Positions 41,692 through 50,360 of a stretch of 64,000 bases of DNA are shown here, one piece after another. A program made the translations under genes and the position numbers. The notes below the pieces were generated by a model. It saw only the letters and a program-made list of their open reading frames with translations. It made no database searches and was not told the origin of the DNA. How positions within the stretch are numbered: position 1 is the first letter of the stretch; every line of letters starts with the position of its first letter. The DNA comes from WHSW01 sp963740055 (GTDB lineage Bacteria > Actinomycetota > Thermoleophilia > Solirubrobacterales > 70-9), in the NCBI GenBank assembly GCA_963740055.1, contig CAVUCL010000001.1, positions 806,001 to 870,000 on the forward strand. The letters run 5' to 3'.

Positions 41692-42446
41692 TCGGGCGGG
41701 CGCCGCGCGACCAGCATCAGGTTCATCGGCAGGCGGTAGGGCGAGCCGCGGCGCTGCTCGGCGCGCTCGATCCGCTCGCCGAGCGCGTTCAAGCCGGCGT
41801 ACGCGGCGGAGAAGGCCCGCCGGGTCCAGCGGCGTCCGAGCGACCGCTCGGCGCCCTTGAGCATGTGACCGGTGAGGGTCGCCCAAGCCACGCCCCTGCC
41901 GCCGTTCTCACTTACCCGGACCTCATCCCAGCCGGCGAACAGGGCCTCGAGCTCCGGAGCGGTGAACCGATGCTCGAGGATCCGCGGGTCGTACTCCCAG
42001 ACCAGTGGCACGGTCAGGATCACGATCCCGCCCGGGCGCAGCACCCTATGGATCTCGGCGACGCCGTGCTCGGGGTCGGGGACGAAGTAGAACCCCTCGA
42101 TGCAGGTCACGAGGTCGAAGGAGGCGTCCTCGAAGGGCAGGAACTCGGAGCTGACCACGTCCGCGGTCCCGTAGGAGTCGTCGATGTCGAAGCCGACGCA
42201 GCGGGCCCCGGCCGGCATCAGGTCGTCGTAGGGACGCGACCCGCAGAAGACGTCGAGGACGTCGGTCGCGGAGCCGTCGAGAGCGCGAAGCTCACGTTCC
42301 AGGTCGGAGTTCAGGTAGCGCAGGTGCAGGTAGTCGAACTGCGTCCGGCGCGGATGGCGGCGGCTGCGCCGCAGCTCCTCGACCTCGGCGACGCCGAGCG
42401 AGCGCCCTTCGGCGCCCTCCTGCTGGCCGTCTGTTCGATCTTTCAA
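41688..42446 (-). CDS. Class I SAM-dependent methyltransferase
   Basis: A 252-residue methyltransferase (type 11 domain). The SAM-binding motif I is VLDVFCGSRPYDDLMPAG, followed by CVGFDIDD, then FDLVTCIEGFYFVPDPEHG and RVLRPGGIVILTVPL. The likely role is methylation of a sugar or lipid in the locus, but no substrate can be read. The start is taken as TTG 42446; homology begins around residue 45, so the first residues are uncertain. A TATACA sequence at 42471-42476 (TGTATA on this strand) lies just upstream and could serve either direction. Confidence 0.82.
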   Translation of the reverse strand: MKDRTDGQQEGAEGRSLGVAEVEELRRSRRHPRRTQFDYLHLRYLNSDLERELRALDGSATDVLDVFCGSRPYDDLMPAGARCVGFDIDDSYGTADVVSSEFLPFEDASFDLVTCIEGFYFVPDPEHGVAEIHRVLRPGGIVILTVPLVWEYDPRILEHRFTAPELEALFAGWDEVRVSENGGRGVAWATLTGHMLKGAERSLGRRWTRRAFSAAYAGLNALGERIERAEQRRGSPYRLPMNLMLVARRPPD

Positions 42447-42573
42447 GCGCTCATCCCCGGGTTGCGGGCATATACAGCATCGGCGGCTCGGACATTCGTC
42501 CAGCGGCCGCGCTCGGCCGGTGCAGAGGCCCGGCCGCGAGCCGATCACCATCGCACACGGTCCCGACAACGGG

Positions 42574-42663
42574 GACCGGAACCGACAAGGCAAACCCGTC
42601 GTGAGGCGGGGACGCAAAGCCACGGAGGTCGTTCGCGACCGCGCCGGGCTACCGACACCGGTC
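42574..42663 (+). promoter_or_regulatory. Cyclic-di-GMP-I (GEMM) riboswitch
   Basis: The core reads AAGGCAAACC (42587-42596) followed by a short hairpin and then GGGACGCAAAGCCACGGAGG (from 42609), a second hairpin (GGTCGTTCGCGACC) and GGGCTACCG, the GEMM-I consensus order. By comparison with V. cholerae Vc2, the ligand-contacting positions G20, A47 and C92 are G, A and C here, which favours c-di-GMP rather than cAMP-GMP. P1 pairs GACCGG (42574-42579) with CCGGTC (42658-42663). A competing hairpin CGGTCCC/GGGACCG (42558-42564/42572-42578) and a possible pairing of GGTCCC (42559-42564) with GGGACC in the ribosome-binding region (42673-42678) suggest control of translation. It precedes the GH26-like gene by 16 bases. 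Confidence 0.88.
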
Positions 42664-42679
42664 AACCGAGGAGGGACCC

Positions 42680-43996
42680 ATGCTCCGTACGCACGCGCGC
42701 CCGGCTCGCATCCTCGCCTCCGCTCTGGCCGCGATCTCGATCCTCACCCTGACGGCCGCCGCCGGTACCGCCTCCGCCGCGTCGCCGACGGCGACGATGG
42801 GCCTCTACACGGGCGCCCGCGACCTGTCCGGGGTCAGCGACTTCGAGACCTGGGTCGGCAAGCCGGTCGGCAACGTCCTCGACTTCCTGCCGAAGACGGA
42901 CTGGAGCAAGATCGACAACCCGAACTGGTGGGTTTCGGGCTGGGGCTCGACCGAGCACCCGGTCGAGTACTCGGTGCCGATGATCCCGAGCACGGGTGGG
43001 ACGCTGCAGGCGGGCGCCGCGGGGGAGTACAACCAGCACTTCGTCAATCTCGCGAAGTCGCTGGTCGCCGGCGGCCAGGGCGACGCAACGCTGCGGCTCG
43101 GCTGGGAGTTCAACGGCGCCTGGTTCAAGTGGAGCGCAAAGGACGACCCGGCGGCGTTCGCCGCCTACTGGCGCCAGATCGTGAACACGATGCGCAGCGT
43201 CCCCGGGCAGGCGTTCAAGTTCGACTGGTGCCCGACCGCGGCCAAGGGCGCGGTCGCTCCCGACCTCGCCTACCCAGGCGACGCCTACGTCGACTACATC
43301 GGCCAGGACATCTACGACCAAAGCTGGATCCCCAACTACAAGGACCCGCAGGCGCGCTGGCAGGACTACCTCACCCGCCCCTACGGCCTCCAATGGGGCC
43401 GCAGCTTCGCCGCCGCCCACAACAAGCCGCTGACCTACCCCGAGTGGGGCCTGGCGATCCGTCCCGACGGGCACGGCGGCGGTGACAACACGTACTTCAT
43501 CGAGAAGATGTACGAGTGGATCTCCGCCAATAACGTCGCCTTCCACAACTACTTCGAGTTCAACGGCGCGGACGGAATCCTCCACACCCTGACCGGCAAC
43601 ACCGCGTTCCCGCAGGGCGCGGCGAAGTTCCGCGAGCTGTTCGGCACCGGGGCGAGCGTCCCGGCGACCGAGCCGCCGCCCGGCAACGGCACCACGACCG
43701 TGGTCAAGCCGCCGAAGGGCAACGGCAAGCCGAAGACGAGCCAGGTCACCGGCCACGTCCGCAACGGCTCGCGGGGCAAGGTCGAGCTGCGGCTCGAGCA
43801 CCGTCGCAAGGGCAGCTGGCGTCGGGTCGCCGTCGGCCACGACCGTGTCGGCGGGCGCGGCAAGTTCGCGAAGAGCCTGCGCTTCATCCGCGGCAAGCGG
43901 CTCAAGCACGGCTCCTATCGGCTCCAGGCGCACTACCTGGGCTCGGCCGAGGCGAAGCCGTCGACCTCGCGCTACCGGCGCTTCCGGATCAGCTGA
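42680..43996 (+). CDS. Secreted GH26-like glycoside hydrolase
   Basis: A 438-residue exported protein. A signal peptide covers about residues 1-33 (hydrophobic core ILASALAAISILTLTAAAG, cleavage near ASA|AS). The catalytic TIM-barrel-like domain has LRLGWEFNGAWFKW with the likely acid/base Glu143, and LTYPEWGLA with the likely nucleophile Glu255, as in GH26 beta-mannanases and related endoglycanases. A Pro/Gly/Thr linker (about 325-350) leads to a basic beta-rich C-terminal domain that may bind the wall or polymer. GAGGAGGG lies close to the ATG. The upstream c-di-GMP riboswitch makes it the only gene here with a clear second-messenger control; it probably trims or cuts the locus polysaccharide. 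Confidence 0.85.
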   Translation: MLRTHARPARILASALAAISILTLTAAAGTASAASPTATMGLYTGARDLSGVSDFETWVGKPVGNVLDFLPKTDWSKIDNPNWWVSGWGSTEHPVEYSVPMIPSTGGTLQAGAAGEYNQHFVNLAKSLVAGGQGDATLRLGWEFNGAWFKWSAKDDPAAFAAYWRQIVNTMRSVPGQAFKFDWCPTAAKGAVAPDLAYPGDAYVDYIGQDIYDQSWIPNYKDPQARWQDYLTRPYGLQWGRSFAAAHNKPLTYPEWGLAIRPDGHGGGDNTYFIEKMYEWISANNVAFHNYFEFNGADGILHTLTGNTAFPQGAAKFRELFGTGASVPATEPPPGNGTTTVVKPPKGNGKPKTSQVTGHVRNGSRGKVELRLEHRRKGSWRRVAVGHDRVGGRGKFAKSLRFIRGKRLKHGSYRLQAHYLGSAEAKPSTSRYRRFRIS

Positions 43997-44073
43997 GCGG
44001 CGCACCGCCGCGCCCCTGAGCGCGGCCCGGCCCCCCCGGCCCGGCCGCGCCCACCGGTATACAGCCGAGCGAG

Positions 44074-45654
44074 ATGAACGAGCCGACCCCCCCGCCGGAG
44101 CGCCCGGCCGAGGCGCCCGAGGAACGGAGGCCGCCCAGGCTCCCGGCGCGGTTCCGACTCAACGTGATCAGCGGCTACGCCCGCACCGTGATCGCGTCGC
44201 TGACCTCGCTGGTGACGATCCCGGTGCTCGCCAACGGGCTCGGCAAGCAGGCGTACGGCGTCTGGGTGATCGTCGACACGTTCGCCGCCTACCGCGAGAT
44301 CCTCCAGCTCGGCTTCGCCAAGGCGACGCCGAAGTACGTCGCCGAGTACCTGGCGACCGGCCGCCACGAGCGCGTGCGCGCCGCAATAGCGACCTCGTTC
44401 TGGATCCTCGCTGTCCCGGGCCTGGTCGCGCTCGTGGCCGGCACCGTGCTCGCGGCCGTGTTCCCGAGCCTGTTCGACCTCGAGGGCACGCTCGCGACCG
44501 CGGCCCAGGGCGTGGTCCTGATCGTCACCGTCAACGTCGCGCTCTCGATGCCCTGCGACGCCTTCGGCGGCACCCTGATCGGCCTCCAGCGCTTCGACAT
44601 CCTCAACTGGACCCTGATCGCGGTGCTCCTGGTCCAAGTCGTGGGGATGATCGCGGCAATGGTCGCCGGCGGCGGACTCGTCGTCCTCGGGATCGTCGTC
44701 GCCGTGCCCAACCTGCTCGGTCAGCTGTGGCGATACGTGATCATCCGCCGTCACATCCCCGGCCTCAAAATCGGGCCGCGCCACATCGACCGGGAGCTGA
44801 TCCGCCCGTTCGCGAAGCTGTCCGCATGGTTCGCGGTCATCGACGTCTCGAACATCCTGCTGACCAAGATCGACACGATCGTGGTCGGCCTCGTGCTCGG
44901 CGTCGGGCCGGCCGCCGTCTACGCGGTGGGAGCCAAGCTGGCGACCGCGATCAGTCAGCTCGTGGCGCCGATCTCGCGCGTCTTTTTCCCGTTCTCGTCC
45001 GAGCTCGCTGCGCGCGGCGAGGCCGAGGGCCTGCGCCGGACGCTGGTCACCGGGACGCGTTTCCTGCTCGGCGTCGCGCTGCCACTGGTTGTGACGCTGG
45101 CGGTGCTCGCCGCCCCGATCCTCGATCTCTGGGTGGGTCCCGAGTACGCGGACGCCGCGACCGTGGTCGTCCTGCTCTCCGGCGGCGTGATCGTGGCGGC
45201 GCTCAACCAGACCGGGCTGCAGATGCTCCAGGGGATGGGGCTGGCGAAGGGTCCGGCACTCGTCTACGGCACGGAGGCGCTGGTCAACCTCGTGCTCAGC
45301 GTCGTCTTCGCGCATCTGATCGGGCTCGCCGGGGTCGCGCTCGGGACCCTGATCGCGGCGCTGACGACGAGCCTGATCGCGTTCTTTCCCTACATGTGCC
45401 GCAAGTTCGAGATGCCGCTGTGGCCGTTCGTCCGCCGCCTGCTCGTCGCCCATTTGCCGCCTACCGCGGCCGCGCTCGGCGTCGGGCTCGCGCTCGAAGC
45501 GAGCGGGATCGAGGGGTTGCTCGAGGTCGCCGGGGCGGCGACGGCGATCATCGCCGCCTACGTCGTCGTCTACGCGTTCACGGCGATCGATGCGCGTGAG
45601 CGCCGCGGGATCGCGAGGCGGCTGCGGGCGCTCCGGCCGCGCCCCGCTCCTTAA
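44074..45654 (+). CDS. Polysaccharide flippase (Wzx/MATE-like)
   Basis: A 526-residue polytopic membrane protein of the polysaccharide transporter/flippase family with about 14 membrane segments (for example VIASLTSLVTIPVLANGL, VRAAIATSFWILAVPGLVA, VLLVQVVGMIAAMVAGGGLV, FLLGVALPLVVTLAVLAAP). It would move the lipid-linked repeat unit across the cytoplasmic membrane for polymerisation. The N-terminal 30 residues are Pro- and Glu-rich and cytoplasmic. TATACA at 44058-44063 ends 10 bases before the ATG, so the message may be leaderless. The double sulfotransferase follows on the same strand after 50 bases. Confidence 0.9.
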   Translation: MNEPTPPPERPAEAPEERRPPRLPARFRLNVISGYARTVIASLTSLVTIPVLANGLGKQAYGVWVIVDTFAAYREILQLGFAKATPKYVAEYLATGRHERVRAAIATSFWILAVPGLVALVAGTVLAAVFPSLFDLEGTLATAAQGVVLIVTVNVALSMPCDAFGGTLIGLQRFDILNWTLIAVLLVQVVGMIAAMVAGGGLVVLGIVVAVPNLLGQLWRYVIIRRHIPGLKIGPRHIDRELIRPFAKLSAWFAVIDVSNILLTKIDTIVVGLVLGVGPAAVYAVGAKLATAISQLVAPISRVFFPFSSELAARGEAEGLRRTLVTGTRFLLGVALPLVVTLAVLAAPILDLWVGPEYADAATVVVLLSGGVIVAALNQTGLQMLQGMGLAKGPALVYGTEALVNLVLSVVFAHLIGLAGVALGTLIAALTTSLIAFFPYMCRKFEMPLWPFVRRLLVAHLPPTAAALGVGLALEASGIEGLLEVAGAATAIIAAYVVVYAFTAIDARERRGIARRLRALRPRPAP

Positions 45655-45704
45655 CCGGTGCCGGGTTGGCGAACTGCCGCGGTCCGTAAGGTTCCGGATC
45701 GCCA

Positions 45705-47538
45705 ATGCCTGCCCAGATCGCCCACATTATCGGCTCCGGCCGCAGCGGCTCGACGATCCTCGACATGATGCTCGGCGCCCATCCCCGCGCCTTCAGCACC
45801 GGCTCGGTTGACGTCATCGACCAGTTCGTCGAGACCGACAACTTCTGCACCTGCAGGCGCTCGCTCGCCGACTGCCCGGTCTGGGGCGCGGCCCTGGGTG
45901 CCGACGCCCGCGGGGGCCCGTCGGTGCCGCCGTCGCTGAACGTCCAGGGGCAGGTGCGCAAGGCGCTCGCGATCGTGCCGGCGATCGTCCGCGGGCGACC
46001 GAGCTCGATGCCGGTCGACGAGATCGAGCTCAACTGGCGGTTGATGGACGAGGTCGAGCGCGTCACCGGCGCCGAGGTCCTGATCGACTCCTCGAAGACG
46101 CTGATGCGATTTGCGCGCATGGCGGCTCTACGACCCGAGCGCGACATGCGGATGATCCACCTGGTCCGCGACCCGCGCGGGTTCGTGCTCAGTCGGAGCA
46201 AGTCGCGCGCGGTCCCGACCTCGCGCGGCGAACCGGGACGCACGCGCCAGCAGCACTCGGCGTTCGCGTTCGTCGACTGGGTCGTGCAGAACGTCTTCGT
46301 CGCCGTCTATGGCCGGCTCCGGCGGCGCGGGCGCTACATGGTGGTCGCCTACGAGGACCTGGTCGCCGAGCCCGCGGCGACGCTGGAGCGGATCTGCGCC
46401 TTCCTCGGCCTCGATTTCGAGCCCGAGCTTCAGCTGCCGCCGCTCGAGGGGGAGTTCCACCTGATCGGCGGCAACGCCGCCCGGCTCGTGTTCACCGAGC
46501 TGCGACCCGACGTGCGCTGGCGGACCGAGCTGCCGCGCTCGCAGCGCTGGATCGTGCAGCTCGGTGCCGGCTGGCTCGCCGCCCTGCTGCGCCGCGCCGC
46601 CCGCCGCCGCGCCGCCCGCCCCGGCCCGCTCGTGAACGCGCCGGGGAAGCGACCGCCGACCGTCGTCTACATCACCGGCTCCGGTCGCAGCGGTTCAACC
46701 ATCCTCGACATGATGCTGGGCGCGAACTCGCGCGCCCTCGGGCTCGGCCAGGTCGACGAGCTCGCGCGCTGGGCCGCCGGCGACCAGTTCTGTACCTGCG
46801 GCCGCCCGCTCGGCGAGTGCCCGGTCTGGGGCCCGGCGCTCGCCGACCAGCGGCCGCCGGAGCCGCTCAACGTCGAGGGCCAGGTCGCGAAGACGCTCTC
46901 GATCCTGCCGGCGATCCGAGGCCGCGCGCCCCGCGAGGCCGACCCGGCGTCGGTCGACGCCACCTGGAGCCTCTACGACCGGCTCGCGGAGATCGGCGGC
47001 GCGACGACGCTGATCGACTCCTCGAAGAGCCTGCTGCGCTTCGCCCGACTCGCCGACCGCGGCGCAGGGCCGCGACCTGCGCCTGATCCACCTGATCCGC
47101 GATCCGCGCGGCTTCGTGCTCAGTCGAACGCGATCGAAGGCAGTGCCGACCGCGTCGGGGACGATCGGCTCGACGGAGAGCCAAAGCCTCGCCTCCGCGC
47201 TCGCCGACTGGACGGTGCAGAACGGGCTCGTCTCCGCCTACGCCGGCCGCCGCCGCCCGCAATCTACGGTCGTCACCTACGAGCAGCTGGTCGGCGAACC
47301 GACCGCAACACTCGAGCGCCTCTCCGACTTCGCCGGGCTCGAGCTCGAGCCTGAGCGCCAGTTCCCGCCGTTCGAGGGCGAGTTCCACCTGATCGCCGGC
47401 AACTCCTCGCGTTTTCAGTTCGCCGAGCTGCGTCTCGACGAGCGCTGGCGCCGAGAGCTCCCGGGCTGGCAGCGCCGGCTCACCGAGCTGACCGCGGGTC
47501 CGCTGCACACGCACCTGCGCCGGCGCGCCACCCGCTGA
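45705..47538 (+). CDS. Double-domain sulfotransferase (one frameshift in domain 2)
   Basis: Two PAPS-dependent sulfotransferase domains joined in one frame. Domain 1 has the 5'-phosphosulfate loop GSGRSGSTILDMMLG at residues 10-24, FCTCRRSLADCPVWGAAL, IDSSKTLMRFARM and the 3'-phosphate motif LVRDPRGFVLSR. Domain 2 begins about residue 320 with the near-identical GSGRSGSTILDMMLGANS and FCTCGRPLGECPVWGPAL, and after a shift near 47065 LIRDPRGFVLSRTRSKAV. A basic Arg/Ala linker joins them. Each domain is about 300 residues, the normal size of one enzyme, so this is an internal duplication. It would sulfate the polysaccharide, or a lipid, at two positions or with two specificities. The final stop is TGA 47536-47538. 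Confidence 0.82.
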
Positions 47539-47551
47539 GCGACGGGATCCG

Positions 47552-49627
47552 CTAGCGGCAGAACTCGGTCTCGCGCGTGCGGCCGAAACGGCTGCAGACG
47601 CGCCCCAGCAGCACCCGGTCGAGCTCGCGCAGCTGTACCTCGCCGCCCCTGCGAGCGGTCGCGAGCACCTCGCTCACGAGCGTGTCGTCGGGGTTCAGCT
47701 CGGCGGCGTCGCGGAGCAGGTCGACGGCCGCCGCCCGGTTGCCCTCGACCGTCTCCAGCGCCCCGAGCTCGAGCAGGCTGTACCAGTTGTGCGGGTTGCG
47801 GTCGATCGCCTGCTCGAACGAGGTCCGCATCCGGTCGAGGTCGCCGCGCCGCTCGGCGATCGCCCCCGCGTACACATACGGCTCGTCGCTGAGCGGGTCC
47901 CAGTCCGCGGCGCGATCGAGTCGCTCGAACGCCACCTCCGGGTTCGCGCGCCATACCTCGGTCGCCTTGGCGACGTCCTCGGCGGCGGCCAGCGGACGGA
48001 CGTAGGAGACCGCGGCGCCGACGAAGAGGACGGCGATCGCGACGGCGATCGCGGCGATCGCGGGCCGCGGCAGCTCGCGGCGTTTCGGGTCGTAATCGGC
48101 CCCCACCCGCTCGCGCTCGCCGGCCTCGGCCGCGACCGGAGCCGGTCGCTCCTCGATCGCGCCGGCGAGGGCGAGCCAGGCGAACGCCGGCGCGCTGAGG
48201 CCGGGGAACGCCCACAGCCAGTCCCCGGAGGCGTGCCCGAACCAGTACGCGAACGCCCCCAGCGACGCGGCGGCGAGCCCGCGTGCGAAGCGGTCGCCGC
48301 GCCGCAGCCCGCGGATCCCGGCGGCGAGCGCGCAGGCGAGGAAGCCGGCGAACAGGGCGGTCCCGATGATGCCCGTCTGCGAGAGCAGGCGCACGACCAG
48401 GCTGTGCGGATGCAGCGGCTCCTCGGTGCTGTCGCGGCGCTGGAGGTAGGCGACCGAGAAGTTGTCGATCCCGTTGCCCGCCACCGGCCGGTCGGCGAAC
48501 TCCTCCATCCCGACGCGCCAGAAGTCGTAGCGGTTGCTGCCGAGCGAGCCGCTGAAGCGGTTCGCGCCGAGGTCGTCGTCATAGCCGGCCTTGAAGTCGT
48601 CCCAGCGATCCTCCGCCCACTCGACCGGATCGCCGGTCGCGTCAAGCGCGATCACGGTGCCGACGACGAGGCCGGCGAGGGTCAGCACCGCGCAACCGAC
48701 CGCGGCCCCGCGCGCGACCCGGGCGGGGACCTCGACCAGGCGGTCGACGACCCCGATCGCCGTCCCCAGCGCGACCACGACCAGCACCCCGAGCCAGACA
48801 CTCGAGATCGCGTCGTCGATCGCTCCCGCGAGCCCGATGCCGTCCTTCGCCGCCGGGTAGACGTCGAGCAGTGGCCCCGCCGCGAGCCCGGTCGCCGCGG
48901 CGACGAGGAAGAAGGCGAACAGCGCTCGCACCCGGCCCGGCACGAGCGCGAAGTAGGCGATCAGGGCGAGCGGGACGACGATCGCGGCGCCGCGGCTCTG
49001 GGCGAGGATCGTGAGCTCGGCGCAGATCACCGCGCCGCCGAGGAACAGGCCCCGCAGCGGCCACGGCGTCTCGCGCCGTGAGCCGAAGTGAATGCAGAGG
49101 ATCGCGGCCGGGGGAAACAGCGCCGCGGTCGAGTTGTGATACCCGGTCGGATCGATCAGCGCGCCCTTGAGGAAGGCGAGCGCCGGCTCGCTCGCGCTCG
49201 CGATCTGGATCAGCGTCGCGCCACCGAGCACCGCGACGCCGAGCGCGAAAGCGCCGAGCACGATCGCGGCGCTCGCCGGGCGCCAGGCCGGAAGCGCGAA
49301 CAGGGCGAACACGGTCAGGTAGAGCAGGCTCCTGTTCGCGCCGTCCCAGGCGTCGCCCTTGACCTCGGCCCAGCCGATCGAGGCGAAGCTCCAGACGACG
49401 AAGCACCCGAGCAGGGCGAGCGCGGCGAGCGCGAGTGGGTGCGGCCGCCGCGAGCCGCGGGTCATCACCAGGCCGAGGCCGAGCAGGGCGAGGACGAGCA
49501 GCGCGCCCGGATACCAGGTCGTCTCCTCGAAGCCGCCGCCCGACGCCGACCAGACCAGGAACAGCACCACCGCCGCCAGCCCCGGGATCAGCTCGGGGCC
49601 GACGCCCATCCTCCGTACCCGCTCCAC
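47552..49627 (-). CDS. O-antigen ligase/polymerase-family protein with TPR tail
   Basis: An intact 691-residue membrane protein with about 12-14 membrane segments over residues 1-520. The Wzy/WaaL signature region is RYDFWRVGMEEFADRPVAGNG followed by LHPHSLVVRLLSQTGIIG. The C-terminal 150 residues form TPR-like helical repeats (PYVYAGAIAERRGDLDRM, DRNPHNWYSLLELGALETVE), found in a subset of O-antigen ligases. It is the second polymerase/ligase in the locus; one may polymerise and the other ligate. It starts at 49627 with an alternative ATG seven codons on. It converges on the sulfotransferase with 13 bases between stops. Confidence 0.88.
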   Translation of the reverse strand: MERVRRMGVGPELIPGLAAVVLFLVWSASGGGFEETTWYPGALLVLALLGLGLVMTRGSRRPHPLALAALALLGCFVVWSFASIGWAEVKGDAWDGANRSLLYLTVFALFALPAWRPASAAIVLGAFALGVAVLGGATLIQIASASEPALAFLKGALIDPTGYHNSTAALFPPAAILCIHFGSRRETPWPLRGLFLGGAVICAELTILAQSRGAAIVVPLALIAYFALVPGRVRALFAFFLVAAATGLAAGPLLDVYPAAKDGIGLAGAIDDAISSVWLGVLVVVALGTAIGVVDRLVEVPARVARGAAVGCAVLTLAGLVVGTVIALDATGDPVEWAEDRWDDFKAGYDDDLGANRFSGSLGSNRYDFWRVGMEEFADRPVAGNGIDNFSVAYLQRRDSTEEPLHPHSLVVRLLSQTGIIGTALFAGFLACALAAGIRGLRRGDRFARGLAAASLGAFAYWFGHASGDWLWAFPGLSAPAFAWLALAGAIEERPAPVAAEAGERERVGADYDPKRRELPRPAIAAIAVAIAVLFVGAAVSYVRPLAAAEDVAKATEVWRANPEVAFERLDRAADWDPLSDEPYVYAGAIAERRGDLDRMRTSFEQAIDRNPHNWYSLLELGALETVEGNRAAAVDLLRDAAELNPDDTLVSEVLATARRGGEVQLRELDRVLLGRVCSRFGRTRETEFCR

Positions 49628-49717
49628 GCCGGGCAGGCTACCGGCGGGCGTTCGCTGCTCGCTCGGTGAGCGATCTCATCGGGCCTGCGATCGGCACCTC
49701 GATCGCCGGCACGTCGA

Positions 49718-49742
49718 GGCCGGCGCTGGTGGTGCGCCGGCC
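49718..49742 (-). terminator. Possible terminator hairpin after the LPFTG gene
   Basis: GGCCGGCGC, a 7-base loop TGGTGGT, then GCGCCGGCC: a perfect 9-bp stem 70 bases beyond the LPFTG gene stop, on the way to the O-antigen ligase start. No U-run follows on either strand, so it would be a non-canonical or Rho-assisted stop, or a regulatory hairpin. The rest of the 184-base gap (49628-49811) shows nothing else I can name. Confidence 0.35.
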
Positions 49743-49811
49743 GCTAACGCGCTATGGAGGACCGGCCGGGGCGCGGGACGCTGATGCGCCCGCGCCGCCA
49801 GTCGAACCGTC

Positions 49812-50141
49812 TTAGTTGCGGTGTCCCTGCGCCTCGCGCCGCGGGCCGAGCACCGTGATCGCGGCGCCCGCACCGAGCAGGAGGAGGCCGCCGCCGATGG
49901 CGAGCCCGATGTCGAGTCCGGTGAACGGCAGCGAGCCGCTGCTGGTGTTCGCGCTCGCGGTCTGCGCCGCGGGCTCGGATCCGTTTGAACCACCGCCGCC
50001 TGAGCTGAGATTGGCCTGCGTGGCGCCCCCGTTGCCTAGATAACCGCCCAGAGAAGAGTTCTGCGCGAAAGCTCCGGGTGCATAGACCGAAGCGAGTGCA
50101 ACGACTGCCACCACGACGACCGTGAGTCGTCCGAGTCGCAT
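49812..50141 (-). CDS. Small exported protein with LPFTG cell-wall sorting signal
   Basis: A 109-residue precursor. It has a signal peptide (VVVVAVVALASVY, cleavage near residue 26, AFA|QN), a short Gly/Ser/Asn-rich mature region, and a complete sorting signal at the C-terminus. The signal comprises LPFTG at residues 71-75, a hydrophobic stretch (LAIGGGLLLLGAGAAITVL) and a basic tail (RREAQGHRN). A sortase would cleave it and attach only about 45 residues to the wall, so it may be a small structural or adhesive surface peptide. No sortase gene is in the window. AAGGAG lies 13 bases before the ATG at 50141. The 219-base upstream leader is AT-richer than its surroundings. Confidence 0.78.
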   Translation of the reverse strand: MRLGRLTVVVVAVVALASVYAPGAFAQNSSLGGYLGNGGATQANLSSGGGGSNGSEPAAQTASANTSSGSLPFTGLDIGLAIGGGLLLLGAGAAITVLGPRREAQGHRN

Positions 50142-50360
50142 AATTGAGTCCTTACTCCTTCCCCCCAACGAAGTTCTGTTCATTGGATGTTTTCGATTCC
50201 TGGACCGCCGGAGTACTGACTCCAATCCCACAGGTCCCATGCCTGTCGGCGGCCGCAAATCGATGGTGCCACGCGGGGGAGCCTTTACAACCTCGCCTAC
50301 TACCGATCGGCTAACGAAAAGCCCGCAGATCGGTGAGAGATCTAAACGGTTTGGCGTGGG

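Noticed and set aside
23679..49627. Reading the polysaccharide locus as a recently acquired genomic island
   Set aside because: Base composition looks the same as its surroundings, and there is no integrase, transposase, tRNA or direct repeat at the edges.
49676..49815. A short rightward frame from GTG 49667 with Arg/Pro/Ala composition
   Set aside because: No ribosome-binding site, no recognisable protein features, and it ends within the tail of the LPFTG gene on the opposite strand.
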